Shown here piece by piece: positions 48,875 to 59,109 of a stretch of DNA of 64,000 nucleotides. The translations under genes were made by a program, and so were the position numbers. Each line of letters opens with the position of its first letter. Positions within the stretch are counted from its first letter, which is position 1. The notes under the pieces were generated by a model. The model was not told where the DNA came from, made no database searches, and was given only the letters and a program-made list of their open reading frames with translations. The stretch covers positions 27,458,655 through 27,522,654 of the forward strand of contig CM034612.1 of NCBI GenBank assembly GCA_020091685.1, read 5' to 3'. This DNA comes from Lutjanus erythropterus. Lineage: Eukaryota > Chordata > Actinopteri > Lutjaniformes > Lutjanidae.

Positions 48875-50205
48875 AACTCACTTAGTTCTGAACCAGTTTT
48901 CATTTTTCCATTAACATGGTTTGTGTTTTAGTGTGTTTGGATGCTCATAAACCAGCTTGAGAATTGTGGGATGGATTGTGGGTTGTAAGGCGACTTTGGC
49001 TCAGTGGCTACAGTTAGCATCACATGATGCACACTGGCCCAAAAAGCATTTTCACAATCATTAGAAAAAGGGTGGCTATAAAACTGCAGATACATTTTTG
49101 TATCACAAGCACCCTGAAAAGACAGAATATGATCAGAATTTGTTCCAACAGGCACCAGCTCACAGGGAAAGCACTGTACTGAGCATGACGTTATTTCTGA
49201 ATGTAGCATCCAGTTCTTCTTAATACCTCCATGCCTTTAAGGTCTTTGTCAGTTCGGTTTATAATGGCCTTTAGTGGAGCATACAATGTTACTGAACAGA
49301 TTTTCCTTGAATCAAATTACCACAAAGTAATTGCAAACACACTTCAGGCCTTGTAGGGGTCTAGGGCCCCAGGGCAGTTGCCTACTTTGCCTGGTTGGTA
49401 ATCCAGCCTTTCAAAAGTATTTTGAAATTATTCTGAATATCTATAGTGGCATTATTATTATACAGATGCCTTTCAGTTTGGAAATAAAATAATGCCAAAG
49501 ATAATTTTCACCATATTTGACATATTGGTAAGTTATGATTTCATATTTTATTGTACCATTATTTTACAAATAATAATACTTTTATAGTTCTTTAACATAC
49601 TTGCATATACCCTACTAGAATCAGTGTGACTGTAGCATCCAGTTACATCTGTCACATCATCAGTTAATCTCTCCTGCAGCTGAGAGGGAAAGTGTATTTC
49701 TTTGCCCTCTGTCTCCTTAATCTATCTCTCACAACTTAAGAAATAATTACTTTCACCATCTTCCATCCTGCCACTGGTCCTCCTCTCTCCTCGTTCCTGT
49801 TAGCTCTGGCCGCCTATTAAGATAATAATCACAAAGTATTCCAGACGTCCTTCAGTGACAGGATGAGCAGTGGAAATAGAGGCACTTCAGGCCTTCAGGT
49901 TCATGATAGATTAATGCCAGAAAGGATAGGAGCCTCTCAGTAACTGTAGAGTGTGCTTTCTTCTTCTTTACTACTGGTGAAGCCTACTGTGATCTTTAGA
50001 CTTGCCTGTTTTTTGCAAAATAAACCATTGTGGTTCACTCTTTGTTCACAGCCATAGACGACTTTGAGTTAGGGAAGGGATAATAAATTACATTAAGTTC
50101 AGACCAGGGGTTGGGTTAGGGGTTAACTATTCTGTAGTGTCCATGCACATATATTATAGATGGATTTTAAAATATCCAGGGTTTTGTAGAATCATTGAAA
50201 AAAAA
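48875..50205. other. Intron sequence, nothing recognised
   Basis: A/T-rich at 49430-49620. No coding exon or repeat end. Confidence 0.4.
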
Positions 50206-50217
50206 TGAATTATATGT

Positions 50218-50256
50218 ATAAATTATATATATATATACATATATATATATATGTAT
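50218..50256. repeat. (AT)n tract
   Basis: Alternating AT with cat/gta interruptions, nearly palindromic. Confidence 0.95.
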
Positions 50257-50345
50257 AAGGAAGACAGGAAACGGAGAGAGAGAGGTATGACATGCAACAT
50301 GCAAGGTCACTGGCCAGCAGTGTGTGACAAGCATCAAAATACCTG
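50257..50345 (-). mobile_element. tRNA-type SINE body fragment
   Basis: On the minus strand it reads ccttgcatgttgcatgtcat, then acctctctctctccgtttcc, tgtcttcct. This is the 'CTTTGCTGCATGTCAT...CTCTCTCTCCCC' body of a tRNA-derived SINE abundant in percomorph fish, recalled from memory. The head is missing. The AT tract lies on its 3' side. Confidence 0.6.
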
Positions 50346-50349
50346 CATC

Positions 50350-50560
50350 CATTGTTTTATGTCATTCACTTGAATGGAATCAGTCCATTGATTCTGCAGA
50401 CGTTCCAACGTAGAGGGGCTCTGGCTAAACATCACTATATATTCTGGCATGGTCCTGCACTGTATTAGTAATCCTAACAAAAAAAATAAATAAATGCCAT
50501 CATCAGTTAAAAGTTGAAAAGTGAAGAGTGAAAAAGTAGCTGAGCCAGAGGGCAAAACTT
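50350..50560. other. Intron sequence, nothing recognised
   Basis: No feature supported. Confidence 0.35.
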
Positions 50561-50564
50561 TCAA

Positions 50565-50970
50565 TTTATGTTGTTCTACGTCCCAACCCTCACCTATGAG
50601 CAAAAGCTTTGGGTAGTGACACAAACAATAAGGTCACTGATACAAGTAGACAAAACAAATTTCCTCTCTAGGGTGGCTGGGCTGAAACTTAGAGATATGG
50701 TGAGGATCTTTGACATCCTCCTGGACACCTTTCTTTGGAGGTTTTCCAGGCACGTGCCAACTCGGACGAGACCCCAGGGTAGACCCAGAACTCACCAGAG
50801 GGATTACATGTTTCATCTGGCCTGGGAACATCTCGGGATCCCCCAGTAGGAATTGGAAAGTGTTCCCAGGGATAGGGGTGTCTGAAATATTCTGTGTAGT
50901 CTACAGCCACTGTGACCTGACCCTGGAGAACAACATGCATGGATGGATGGATGGATGGATGGATGGATGT
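50565..50970 (+). mobile_element. LINE 3' end: reverse-transcriptase C-terminal tail plus (GGAT)n tail
   Basis: A 93-codon frame (50568-50849) reads LWVVTQTIRSLIQVDKTNFL, then SRVAGLKLRDMVRIFDI, GRPRTHQRDYMFHLAWEHLG and IP. It fits the C-terminal tail of a fish non-LTR retrotransposon protein (LWV.TE..RS.IQ....FLRRVAGL.LRD.VR and RGRPRTRWRDYI..LAWERLGIP). The frame then breaks. The 3' UTR phrase cactgtgacctgaccctgga leads into a GGAT array (50937-50968), as usual for this family. 5'-truncated. Confidence 0.88.
50937..50968 (+). repeat. (GGAT)n, LINE tail
   Basis: Eight tetranucleotide units directly after the LINE 3' end. Confidence 0.97.
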
Positions 50971-50974
50971 TTTT

Positions 50975-51355
50975 GCATCTGAGAAGCCTTCAAATTCATG
51001 GATGTGTTACTCAAACCAGACTTCCTGGATGAAATTTCATATGTTAGCAGTGGCCACACAAATGTAGCCCCCTGCATTGTTTGTTGCAGGCCTAACTTCA
51101 CATCTGAATGCCCGTTAAGCCCATAGACCAGCAGGCACATCATCTTGATTGATGCACGTAAAATTGTCAGGATACACCACTGTCCCATTTCCCAGCACTG
51201 ACTCAACTGTCCACAGCTAGCCAGACACGATGCTCCCATTCTCCTTAGTTGTAATCACATGACTTCTGCATATCACCACCCCAACATGAAGGGACACCCT
51301 AAAGACTTTTGATTGGTTTTGCAGTGCAGGGTTTTAACTGTCTAATTGCTTCCAT
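50975..51355. other. Intron sequence, nothing recognised
   Basis: A 112-codon minus frame (51239-50901) overlaps the GGAT array at its end and matches nothing I know. Confidence 0.4.
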
Positions 51356-51359
51356 CAAG

Positions 51360-51844
51360 TGCTAGTCTATATTGAGCTTTTACAGACTGAGTCTACACAA
51401 GTCCGAAGGCCTAACTTTGCATTTCAAGTCCTAAATAAGTCATGCGAGCTTCGACTTACCATTCTTTGCGCAACATCATCAAACAAAGTTGCAAGTTGTT
51501 GCATCTCCGTATGTCATTTTGATCCAGCGCTGTTCACATTTGCAATTCGTTTTTTGCTCAGCACCACATAGTTTTTGTACAATGTATCATTTTTTCCAAC
51601 TGGAGCTCAGCAACTTAATATTAGATCTTCATCATTCCCTCCTGCAACTTGATTGGACACTGTCAGATTGGCTTGGGGAATTAAGTGTTGACTTGCTGAG
51701 AATTAATAGTATTCATGTTAGTTTTTTATAAAATGAAGAGAAATTCATTGATTTGTGGGTTCACACTTTTCAAATAACAGACTGTTTGATGTTTGGGCTT
51801 GAGTCTAACTCGAGTCCAAGTCATGTAGCATGTAACACCTCTGC
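51360..51844 (+). repeat. 'CAAGTC' hAT-like repeat, copy 5, with intact right end
   Basis: Contains the core ctcctgcaacttgattggac, then cacttttcaaataacagact, gtttgggcttgagtctaact and cgagtccaagtcatgtagca. It ends acacctctg, the hAT-like terminus (cagaggtgt on the minus strand). The left end is degraded and no target duplication was found. Confidence 0.65.
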
Positions 51845-51849
51845 ATTCT

Positions 51850-53000
51850 GCAGTGTGTTGTTATTTCTTGACATTTTCACAGACATTATTGCAAATATGG
51901 ATATTTGGATTCAGTAAAATCATTTTTAACATGGTTTCACCTTTTGCAAAAGGATGCATTAATGTGTTTCAAGTGAGGGAAGAAATGTGAGTTAACCAAA
52001 ACCATCATGTAATTTCCTCTTTCTATTCCTATCTCTGCTTAAGCTCTCAGCTCGGCACATCCCTTCTAAATGAGCGACACTCTCATTTCCATGCTGGGAG
52101 CATCTAGAACTGCAGATATTAATGGCTAAGAGCTTTTAGTATCTCCCTCTCCTCCAGCTCTGCCTTTCACTGTTTTCACCGCCTCTCCCTCACTCCTGCT
52201 TCCTGCACCGCCTTTGAATCATTCAAGGAGCTTTCAGGGTCCAGGCTAGAGCGCCGCTCGCTCGCTCAACAACTTGGCATCAGTCCTGGAAAGATTAAGA
52301 AAATCTTCTCTCAAAAATATGCTGAGTCACAGAAGTGCTGTTTTATCGGCAGTGCCAGTGGAGTGGCCCGTCAAAGGGACGCACAACAGCCATTAACACA
52401 GCGCCATGCAAAACCAATGCTTTAATGATGCTGTGCAGTGATTGGCTGTCAGTGCGTCTGCTCCTTGCTGAGCTTCACAGCCTTTCAGAAAGAGAATCAT
52501 ATTGTACATTAGCAGAGGAATATGTCATACAGCTTGGCAGGGGAGTGATCCAGCTTCCTCAGGCACCAGATTGGACCATTTCCTTTTTCTCTTTGCCAGC
52601 AGGTTTCTGTCTCTGTTTTTTGATCATCAAATGCTTTGAGATATGAATTAATTTAGCAGAAGCTGCTGATTTTCATCTCTTTATCCTCCGATTGTAGTTT
52701 TTGACCTTGATTAATAGAAATCATCACCCTGCTCATACTGTCCTGATTCTGAGTATATTAATCATAGTTCGAGGGGACTAAGGGTGACGGTGTTGGTTTG
52801 TCTGTCATTGCTCAACTTTGGCACAGAAAAAGATATTTGCACCACCACTGGTCAGATTATTATGCAGTTATGCTGCCCAGAGGATATACTCTTTCCTTTG
52901 CTGTAGGTACTGCTCTAGAATCATTTCTGGAGGCGTCCCTCTAATAAAAGTCTGTGTATGGAGGATTTTACCGTACATACAGTACATGTGTGTGTGCATG
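51850..53000. other. Low-repeat intron sequence
   Basis: No transposon ends seen; includes 52030-52680, listed separately. Confidence 0.4.
52030..52680. other. Low-repeat segment, candidate conserved non-coding sequence
   Basis: 650 bp without repeat phrases and with more balanced base composition (ctgcagatattaatggctaa, gctagagcgccgctcgctcg, tgatccagcttcctcaggca). A 103-codon frame (52335-52646) is present without recognisable homology or flanking splice consensus. Conservation untested. Confidence 0.22.
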
Positions 53001-53008
53001 TTATGTAA

Positions 53009-53063
53009 TGTTACTTTATGCTATATAACATGCATACATTACATAAGTTATGTATGTTATGCA
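53009..53063. repeat. Imperfect A/T-rich palindrome
   Basis: gctatataacatgcatacat, then tacataagttatgtatgtta and tgcatgctaac form two imperfect complementary arms of about 22 bp around a short loop. Confidence 0.6.
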
Positions 53064-53069
53064 TGCTAA

Positions 53070-53480
53070 CATTGACATAATTACTTATTTTAATCCAAAC
53101 CATGATCTTTTCATAAGCCTAAGCAAGCAGTTTTGTTTCCTAATCATAACAAAGTTGTTTTTGTGCCTTTATTTTTAAAGTTTACCAAGACATTACATAT
53201 TTATAATGACAAACTTACATAGTTTTTGTGCCATTCATTTAAAAGTCTACCTGGGCATTTTATGCATATTTATTATTGCTACCCTGACCACAGATTCCTG
53301 CACATGCAAAACTGACTCTAGAGTGGTTGCAACAGCATCATAGTTTGATGCATAGGGCAACTGACTAATTACTGGTCAGTATCTGATTAATAAGAAGTAA
53401 CTAAGGAGGGTCAGAGACAAATAGGGCATAACTGCTGCCAGGTTAATTGTAAGATTGTCCTTATTTCCTTGTGCGTGCGT
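53070..53480 (+). repeat. Old dispersed repeat ('ATCTTTTCATAAGCCTAAGCAAGCAGTTTTG')
   Basis: aaaccatgatcttttcataa and gcctaagcaagcagttttgt are a decayed version of a familiar fish repeat. It continues to agcatcatagtttgatgcat (53335), which recurs at about 8886. Confidence 0.5.
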
Positions 53481-53569
53481 GAGATCTAGGGGAATTATTG
53501 GCAGAATATGACTGAAATGGAATATAATATTCATACTAAATTCAACTAAGAATCATTGTGTTTTCACTA

Positions 53570-53660
53570 ACTTAGAATGAGCCCTTTATACAGTATCTAC
53601 CGAGGGAGCCTTTTCTATGGAGTTGGCCATGTTGAACCACCACGTTTCTACAGTAGCTGT
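53570..53660 (-). repeat. Dispersed repeat, inverted copy of 47270-47475
   Basis: On the minus strand: ctactgtagaaacgtggtgg and ttcaacatggcc, then the aaagggctcattcta word at the far end, in the same order as 47341-47403. Confidence 0.6.
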
Positions 53661-53664
53661 TGTA

Positions 53665-55100
53665 TTTGACAAGTTTGGAGTTAGATTGTGTTGTTTAAGG
53701 CCTCAGTATGCTCGAAACTAACTAGTGTTTCCTAAGGATAATGGCGATAGTTCAAATGGATGTAATGGTGCACAATTTGGGACAGTTTCTCCTCAAAGAC
53801 ATTCATAGTTTTGCACTTGGTTGTAAACCTGAAAAATGTGAGAAATGAAAAAAGAGAGCTTGAGAGAACCCTGCTTACTATTTTACCACCATACACTACA
53901 ACATTTTATCCTTGCGAGCATGTGATGATAAGATAGCAGGTTGTCATGCACCTTTGTCTGTGCTCAAACTGGAGAAACTGCAGTTCCATACAGTCCTGAC
54001 ACCACCACTCTTTTTATTCATCACTTTTTGGGGTTTCTAGTGGAGTGGCACCAGAGGCATTTCATAATCTATTAGGCAGCTACAGTAATGTTATGGTGGA
54101 TTCATAAAAACCAGCAGCCAGAAGCAGGACTACTGAGCTTTCTTCTCATGACACCCAAATGTCAAAATGTCAACTTTTCACGCAAGATATCTCATAAACC
54201 AACCAGCCTCTGGGCTTTTATTAATGTTATGATAATGTGGATTTATAGCATCATGGCCCTGTTTTAATGTTTATGTGTCATATCAAATGTCTATCGGAGT
54301 TCCATCTCCTGTTGCCATGGAGACGGTGATGGACAGTTGATAAGAGCATGCCACTGTAGTAACACTCCCATCTGCCAGCTATCGTGCTCCAACCAGCAGC
54401 TCCGCGGGGACCCATGTGTCCAATGTTCTTCAGGAGACGGCTGTCAGTGATAATTCCCTGTCCATCCTCCATCTCCCCCTCCCTCTGCATGCGCTCAGCC
54501 GGCTCTCCCGGGCCCCTGACTCAACCTGCAGGGGTGCTCACACTGCCGCTGACTGACACACCATGAAATCATCCATATGGCCCCCACCCCAGAGGAAAGA
54601 GCGAGGCTTCGCTACGGTGCCACAAAAGCCACGGGGCGTGTTGTGAGGGCTTCCTCAGCAAATAGCACATATGTTTAAAGACATCGACTCTGCTCTCTCC
54701 GCTGCCAACTCATCCCCATCACACCCACCTTCTCCCTCCTCCCTGCTATCTTGCATAATTTGATTTTCCCACTCCATTGTTTTCTCCCCAGTGGCAGTTG
54801 ACATGGGCTAATGAAATTAAGCTCTATTCCTCCTCCCCAACGAGCTGTGGCTGCAGGCAGCCTCTGTGACAGGACCACATGCTTACAGCAGCAAAACCTC
54901 AGCAAATCTCAATCTCACTGAAACCTTCGCCTCTACAAACACCTCGCACCAGAAACGCTTAGTCACTCTCTGATCCCAAAAAACATGCGCACATGTGAGC
55001 TTTTACAATGCAGCAGGTTGTATTGTGTATTTTTACATGGAGACAACTTTGACCTCCTGCACACACTGTAGAGGGATTAATTTTACTGTTCCAAATAAAG
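53665..55100. other. Intron sequence, nothing firm
   Basis: 54280-54960 is more G+C-rich with several short overlapping frames on both strands. None is recognisable or splice-flanked. Confidence 0.4.
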
Positions 55101-55110
55101 TGGTTTAGTG

Positions 55111-55542
55111 CAGCCATTCCCAAAAACTGGGTCGGGAGCCACAGGTGGGTCACAGGAGATTTTATTTGGGTCTCCAAATAAATGAATTACTATGTAGGAA
55201 ATTCTGCAAAATTTAAGATTTTTATCTGCAGTACACCTTTTATCAAGCATTTAAAATGTGTATATTGTTTTACTGATGAGAGGAAAAAGCAAGAGCCTAA
55301 TTCCATCTAAATGCACTTATGTTTTTAGTAAGTGTATTCCTTATTTATAAAGTTTTAACATATGTATGTCAAGACAATACAGGGACAGGCAAAAATGGCA
55401 GTAAGAAATGGTCCAGAACATTTATTTATGTACAAATGACTCTTACCAGAATTTATTGATAAGGCTTAGTGGTACTTGGGTTGCGATGGTTTGTCATTTC
55501 AAAAAAAATGTTTCCCCAAGAAAAAAAAAATGGGAAACACTG
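55111..55542. mobile_element. Non-autonomous hAT-like element, 432 bp
   Basis: The left end is cagccattcccaaaaactgg; the right end on the minus strand is cagtgtttcccattttttt. The flanks gtttagtg (55103-55110) and gtttggag (55543-55550) agree at six of eight positions. 'gggtcgggagccacaggtgg' near the left is typical of the fish family. No transposase. Confidence 0.78.
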
Positions 55543-55579
55543 GTTTGGAGAAACAGATAATCCAACCCATCCTCATTAG

Positions 55580-55770
55580 AAAAACATGCATGTCAGGTGG
55601 CGCCCCCCAATGGACATAGTGACAGGAGAAGTTGACAAATTCCCCATTTTGAAGAGATGTGGTGGATGGACGGCTCAAACAAGCCTAGGAGTTTCAACCA
55701 GAACACCGGGGTTCAAGTCCTGTGTGGAACAAAAAGTAAACACACAAGTAAGTCAAAATATCTTTCTGTC
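55580..55770 (+). repeat. Box-B-like dispersed repeat, forward copy
   Basis: gtggtggatggacggctcaa, acaagcctaggagtttcaac, then accggggttcaagtcctgtg and tggaacaaaaagtaaac. ggttcaagtcc is a near-perfect tRNA B-box. A matching A-box at the usual distance is not evident. Confidence 0.55.
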
Positions 55771-55774
55771 GCAT

Positions 55775-56295
55775 CACTTCTGTCGCATGAGTGATGTCAC
55801 TTCCATCAAGTTACATACAAAACACAGTTAATATTTTTAATGTTCTATTCCAAATAGTTTTTGTGCCTAAGTTGACCAAATTGCAACCATTTTTCAATGT
55901 AAACCACCTGAGTTATGTCACTTGACCTACTTAATGTAGTTAACGTCTGGTAAGCCTGTTGCTGACGGAAATCTTCACTTGTAATATACATTGTTTTTGA
56001 AGTTATCAACCTATTCCAGTGTTCAGATATGAGGATGTGTTTGGTAATCTTTTGGTGTGTTTCCAATCGTCTGACTACATGTGTTTCTTGGCCCCACTGA
56101 CTTGTTTTTAGTGACACCACTACTATACTCACACATCTCAACAATTACTTACTCTGATGAGTCTACAAGCAAAGACCCAAGTTGAGCTCAGAAGATCATT
56201 CAGTTGACCAGATAATCTAATTTTTTTCCCCCTTTTTTGTGGCTCTCAATTGTATCTCATTATCTTTATCAGGGTTATTATTAAATTATTAGTTG
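55775..56295. other. Intron sequence, nothing recognised
   Basis: A 99-codon minus frame at 56144-55845 has no recognisable motif. Confidence 0.35.
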
Positions 56296-56299
56296 TTTC

Positions 56300-56507
56300 T
56301 GTTGACCTACTCCATCAGAAAAAGTTCATGAAAATGGCTAAATTTTAAAAAACTTCTTCAGTTCAATCAAAAAATTAGCTAGTGTTTGGTTTGTCCTGGC
56401 TACAGTGGAAACAGCAGTCCCTCTGTAGATATAAAGGGCTCATTCTAAGGTAAGAAAAACACAATGATTCTTATTTTCAGGTGATTATACACTAATGAAA
56501 ACATATA
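56300..56507 (+). repeat. Dispersed repeat, copy 2 of 47270-47475, cut by the Tc1 element
   Basis: gtttggtttgtcctggctac, ggctcattctaaggtaagaa and gattatacactaatgaaaac match copy 1 up to 'aaacata', exactly where the Tc1 left end begins. The continuation right of Tc1 is only weakly similar. Confidence 0.65.
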
Positions 56508-57718
56508 CACCGATCAGGCTTAACATTATGACCACCTGCCTAATATTGTGTTGGTCCCCCTTTTGCTGCAAAAACAGCCCTGACCCGTCGAGGCATGGAC
56601 TCCACTAGACCCCTGAAGGTGTGCTGTGGTATCTGGCACCAAGATGTTAGCAGCAGATCCTTTAAGTCCTGTAAGTTGTGAGGTGGGGCCTCCATGGATC
56701 AGACTTGTTTGTCCAGCTCATCCCACAGATGCTCGATTGGATTGAGATCTGGGGAGGCCAAGTCAACACCTCAAACTCGTTGTGCTCCTCAAACCATTCC
56801 TGAACCATTTTTGCTTTGTGGCACAGAGCATTATCCTGCTGAAAGAGGCCACAGCCATCAGGGAATACTGTTTCCATGAAAGGCTGTACATGGTCTGCAA
56901 CAATGCTTAGGTAGGTGGTACGTGTCAAAATAACATCCACATGGATGGCAGGACCCAAGGTTTCCCAGCAGAACATTGCTCAAAGCATCACATTGCCTCT
57001 GCTGGCTTGCCTTCTTCCCATAGTGCATCCTGGTGTCATGTGCTCCCCAAGTAAGCGACACACACGCACTCGGCCATCCACGTGATGTAAAAGGAAATAT
57101 GATTCATCAGACCAGGCCACCTTCTTCCATTGCTCCATGGTCCAGTTCTGATGCTCACGTGTTCATTGTTGGTGTTTTCGGCGGTGCACAGAAATCAGCA
57201 TAAGCACCCTGACTGGTCTGCAGCTATGCAGCTCCATACACAACAAACTGCGATGTACTGTGAATTCTTACACCTTTCTGTCAGAACCAACATTATCTTC
57301 TTCAGCAATTTGAGCAACAGTAGCTCGTTTGTTGGCTCGGACCACATGGACCAGCCTTCACTCCCCACATTCATCAGTGAGCTTTGGCCGCCCATGACCC
57401 TGTTGCTGGTTTACCACTGTTCCTTCCTTGGACCCCTTTTGATAGATACTGACCACTGCAGACCAGGAACACCCCACAAGAGCTGCAGTTTTGGAGATGC
57501 TTTGACCCAGTCGTCTAGCCGTCACAATTTGGCCCTTGTCAAACTCGCTCAAATCCTTACATTTGCCCATTTTTCCTGCTTCTAACACATCAACTTTGAG
57601 GACAAAATGTTCACTTGCTGCCTAATATATCCCACCCACTAACAGGTGCCATGATGAAGAGATAATCAGTGTTATTCACGTCACCTGTCAGTGGTCATAA
57701 TGTTATGCCTGATCGGTG
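56508..57718 (-). mobile_element. Tc1-like transposon, full length (1211 bp), transposase broken
   Basis: The ends are caccgatcaggc(t/a)taacat on both strands, extending to attatgaccac, flanked by TA on each side (56506-56507, 57719-57720). This is the expected structure of a Tc1 element in fish. The transposase gene runs on the minus strand and is disrupted (separate entry). Confidence 0.95.
56640..57570 (-). pseudogene. Tc1-like transposase pseudogene (DDE type)
   Basis: It starts at the Met before [15 protein letters not shown] (57570). The N-terminal helix-turn-helix domain follows: [20 protein letters not shown], then [10 protein letters not shown] change of frame near 57370 leads to NELLLLKLLKKIMLV and VLTERCKNSQY. 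The catalytic core keeps the three DDE codons: Asp in WSDES (57106-57108), Asp in FQQDNALCHKA (56833-56835) and Glu in NPIEHLWDELDK (56732-56734). They are no longer in one frame: a small deletion after VLTWPP shifts the Glu codon. The usual family protein is about 340 residues. No active product is expected. Confidence 0.92.
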
Positions 57719-57720
57719 TA

Positions 57721-58480
57721 TACCACAATTGATTTTTAATTTTCCTAATAAGATCTGATGTAGTGCACATCTAACTCACATTACTGTTTCCTCATGGTTT
57801 CCATGGCTCTATAATACATACATGATCGCTCTACACAGATCTGATATAACTTTTCTAATACATGAAATTAACAGAAATGTCTGATTTCCATCCTGTTGTC
57901 TTCATATTCTACATCCTGTTTTTTTTCACAGTTTGAGGTCCGGCTGGCTCTCTTAATTAAATCATCTTGTTGCGCCCTCTTCCTCTGCAATGGTATAATG
58001 GTTTTCCAACTGGAGAATTTGCATCACCTGCTGCTTACCTCAATGAGCCAAATCCTTATTATCACATAACTGTAGTGGATGCAAACAATAATTCATTTAC
58101 ATTTTCTTTTGGCTATTTGCTAAAATTCTGTTAAAATTTGCTATACATTTGGGATGAAAATATGGCTATTGGCTCAGTTGTCAAAGAGTTGGTTCATTGG
58201 ACTGATGCAGTTTAAAGCATTAGACAAAAGCTAGTAAGCAGTCCTAAAATTCATGTTGTGATAAATATAATATTTATAATTTTGTTCCTGGTAGCATTAC
58301 AAAAGTAAGTTCTGCCTGGGGCTATAACAAAGCCAGCTGGTTGTTGTAAATGCCCTTGGCTTTTTCAGGTCAAAGTAGGCAGTTCTTCAGCATATTAAAG
58401 AACACTGTAGAGCAGATTTGATGTTGATTGATGAAGGTCTTGTGAATTTTCAGACTGTTGCTTTCACTGACAGGGTAAAG
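57721..58480. other. Intron sequence, nothing recognised
   Basis: A/T-rich, no feature supported. Confidence 0.4.
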
Positions 58481-58483
58481 CAG

Positions 58484-58776
58484 CGGTTCTCAAACTTTTT
58501 CTGTCATGCCCTGCTTCTGAAGCCAAAGAACTTCATGCCCCACACCCTGCAGTCATATTTTATTAATTGTTATAGCTTTGTAATCGATCATTATAAGGGA
58601 AGCAACAAATAAAACAGGCAATGCTGAAGATGAATTGTAGTGAAATAGCGGTCAGCACGACGGCAAACTCATTTGTTTATTTTCCTATTTTCCCTGGTCA
58701 TCTGTGCCCTACCTGCAGTGGCTCTATTTCATATCTTTGTCCCTAGTGAGGCCTGCCCCACAGTTTGAGGACCACT
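58484..58776. mobile_element. hAT-like element of the 'CAGCGGTTCTCAAACTTTTT' type, decayed
   Basis: The left end is cagcggttctcaaacttttt. The right end on the minus strand is agtggtcctcaaactgtggg. Sub-terminal catgccctgcttctg and ctgccccac also fit. No convincing 8-bp duplication remains. Confidence 0.65.
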
Positions 58777-58919
58777 TAACAACATAACACATTTTATTTG
58801 TGTTGTGCCTCTTGTACATCTGGCCAAATGTTGTTTGTCAGCATATTGATCTGTCTCCTTTGGTTACATGGCTAAATGTAAACAATTTGACATCATAGCC
58901 TGATATTTCCAGAAACTGG

Positions 58920-59105
58920 TTTGGGCAGGGTTAGGGTTGGGTTGGGTTATGGTTCAGGATTCCTTCTGGGATTCTTTAGCTGTGGCCTATAAACTCAGAG
59001 GTTGGGTGGATGGGTTCGGGTTAGGGGTTTGGGTTAGAATATCAGGATAAGCCAATCAGAGGGTGGTTCATGCCTTCACTGGGACACTTGGGTTTAGGGT
59101 AAGTC
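58920..59105 (+). repeat. Degenerate telomere-like (TTAGGG)-type stretch
   Basis: gcagggttagggttgggttg, ggttatggttcagg, then gggttcgggttaggggtttg and gggtttagggtaag, with non-repeat bases between. It resembles the 'ggttagggtt' micro-arrays that accompany several fish repeats rather than a true telomere. Confidence 0.6.
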
Positions 59106-59109
59106 ATAC

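Noticed and set aside
52240..52265. CpG island or promoter
   Set aside because: Only a few CpGs (gcgccgctcgctcgctc); far too short for an island and no transcript start signals.
57130..57585. 151-codon plus-strand frame
   Set aside because: Antisense to the N-terminal part of the Tc1 transposase pseudogene.
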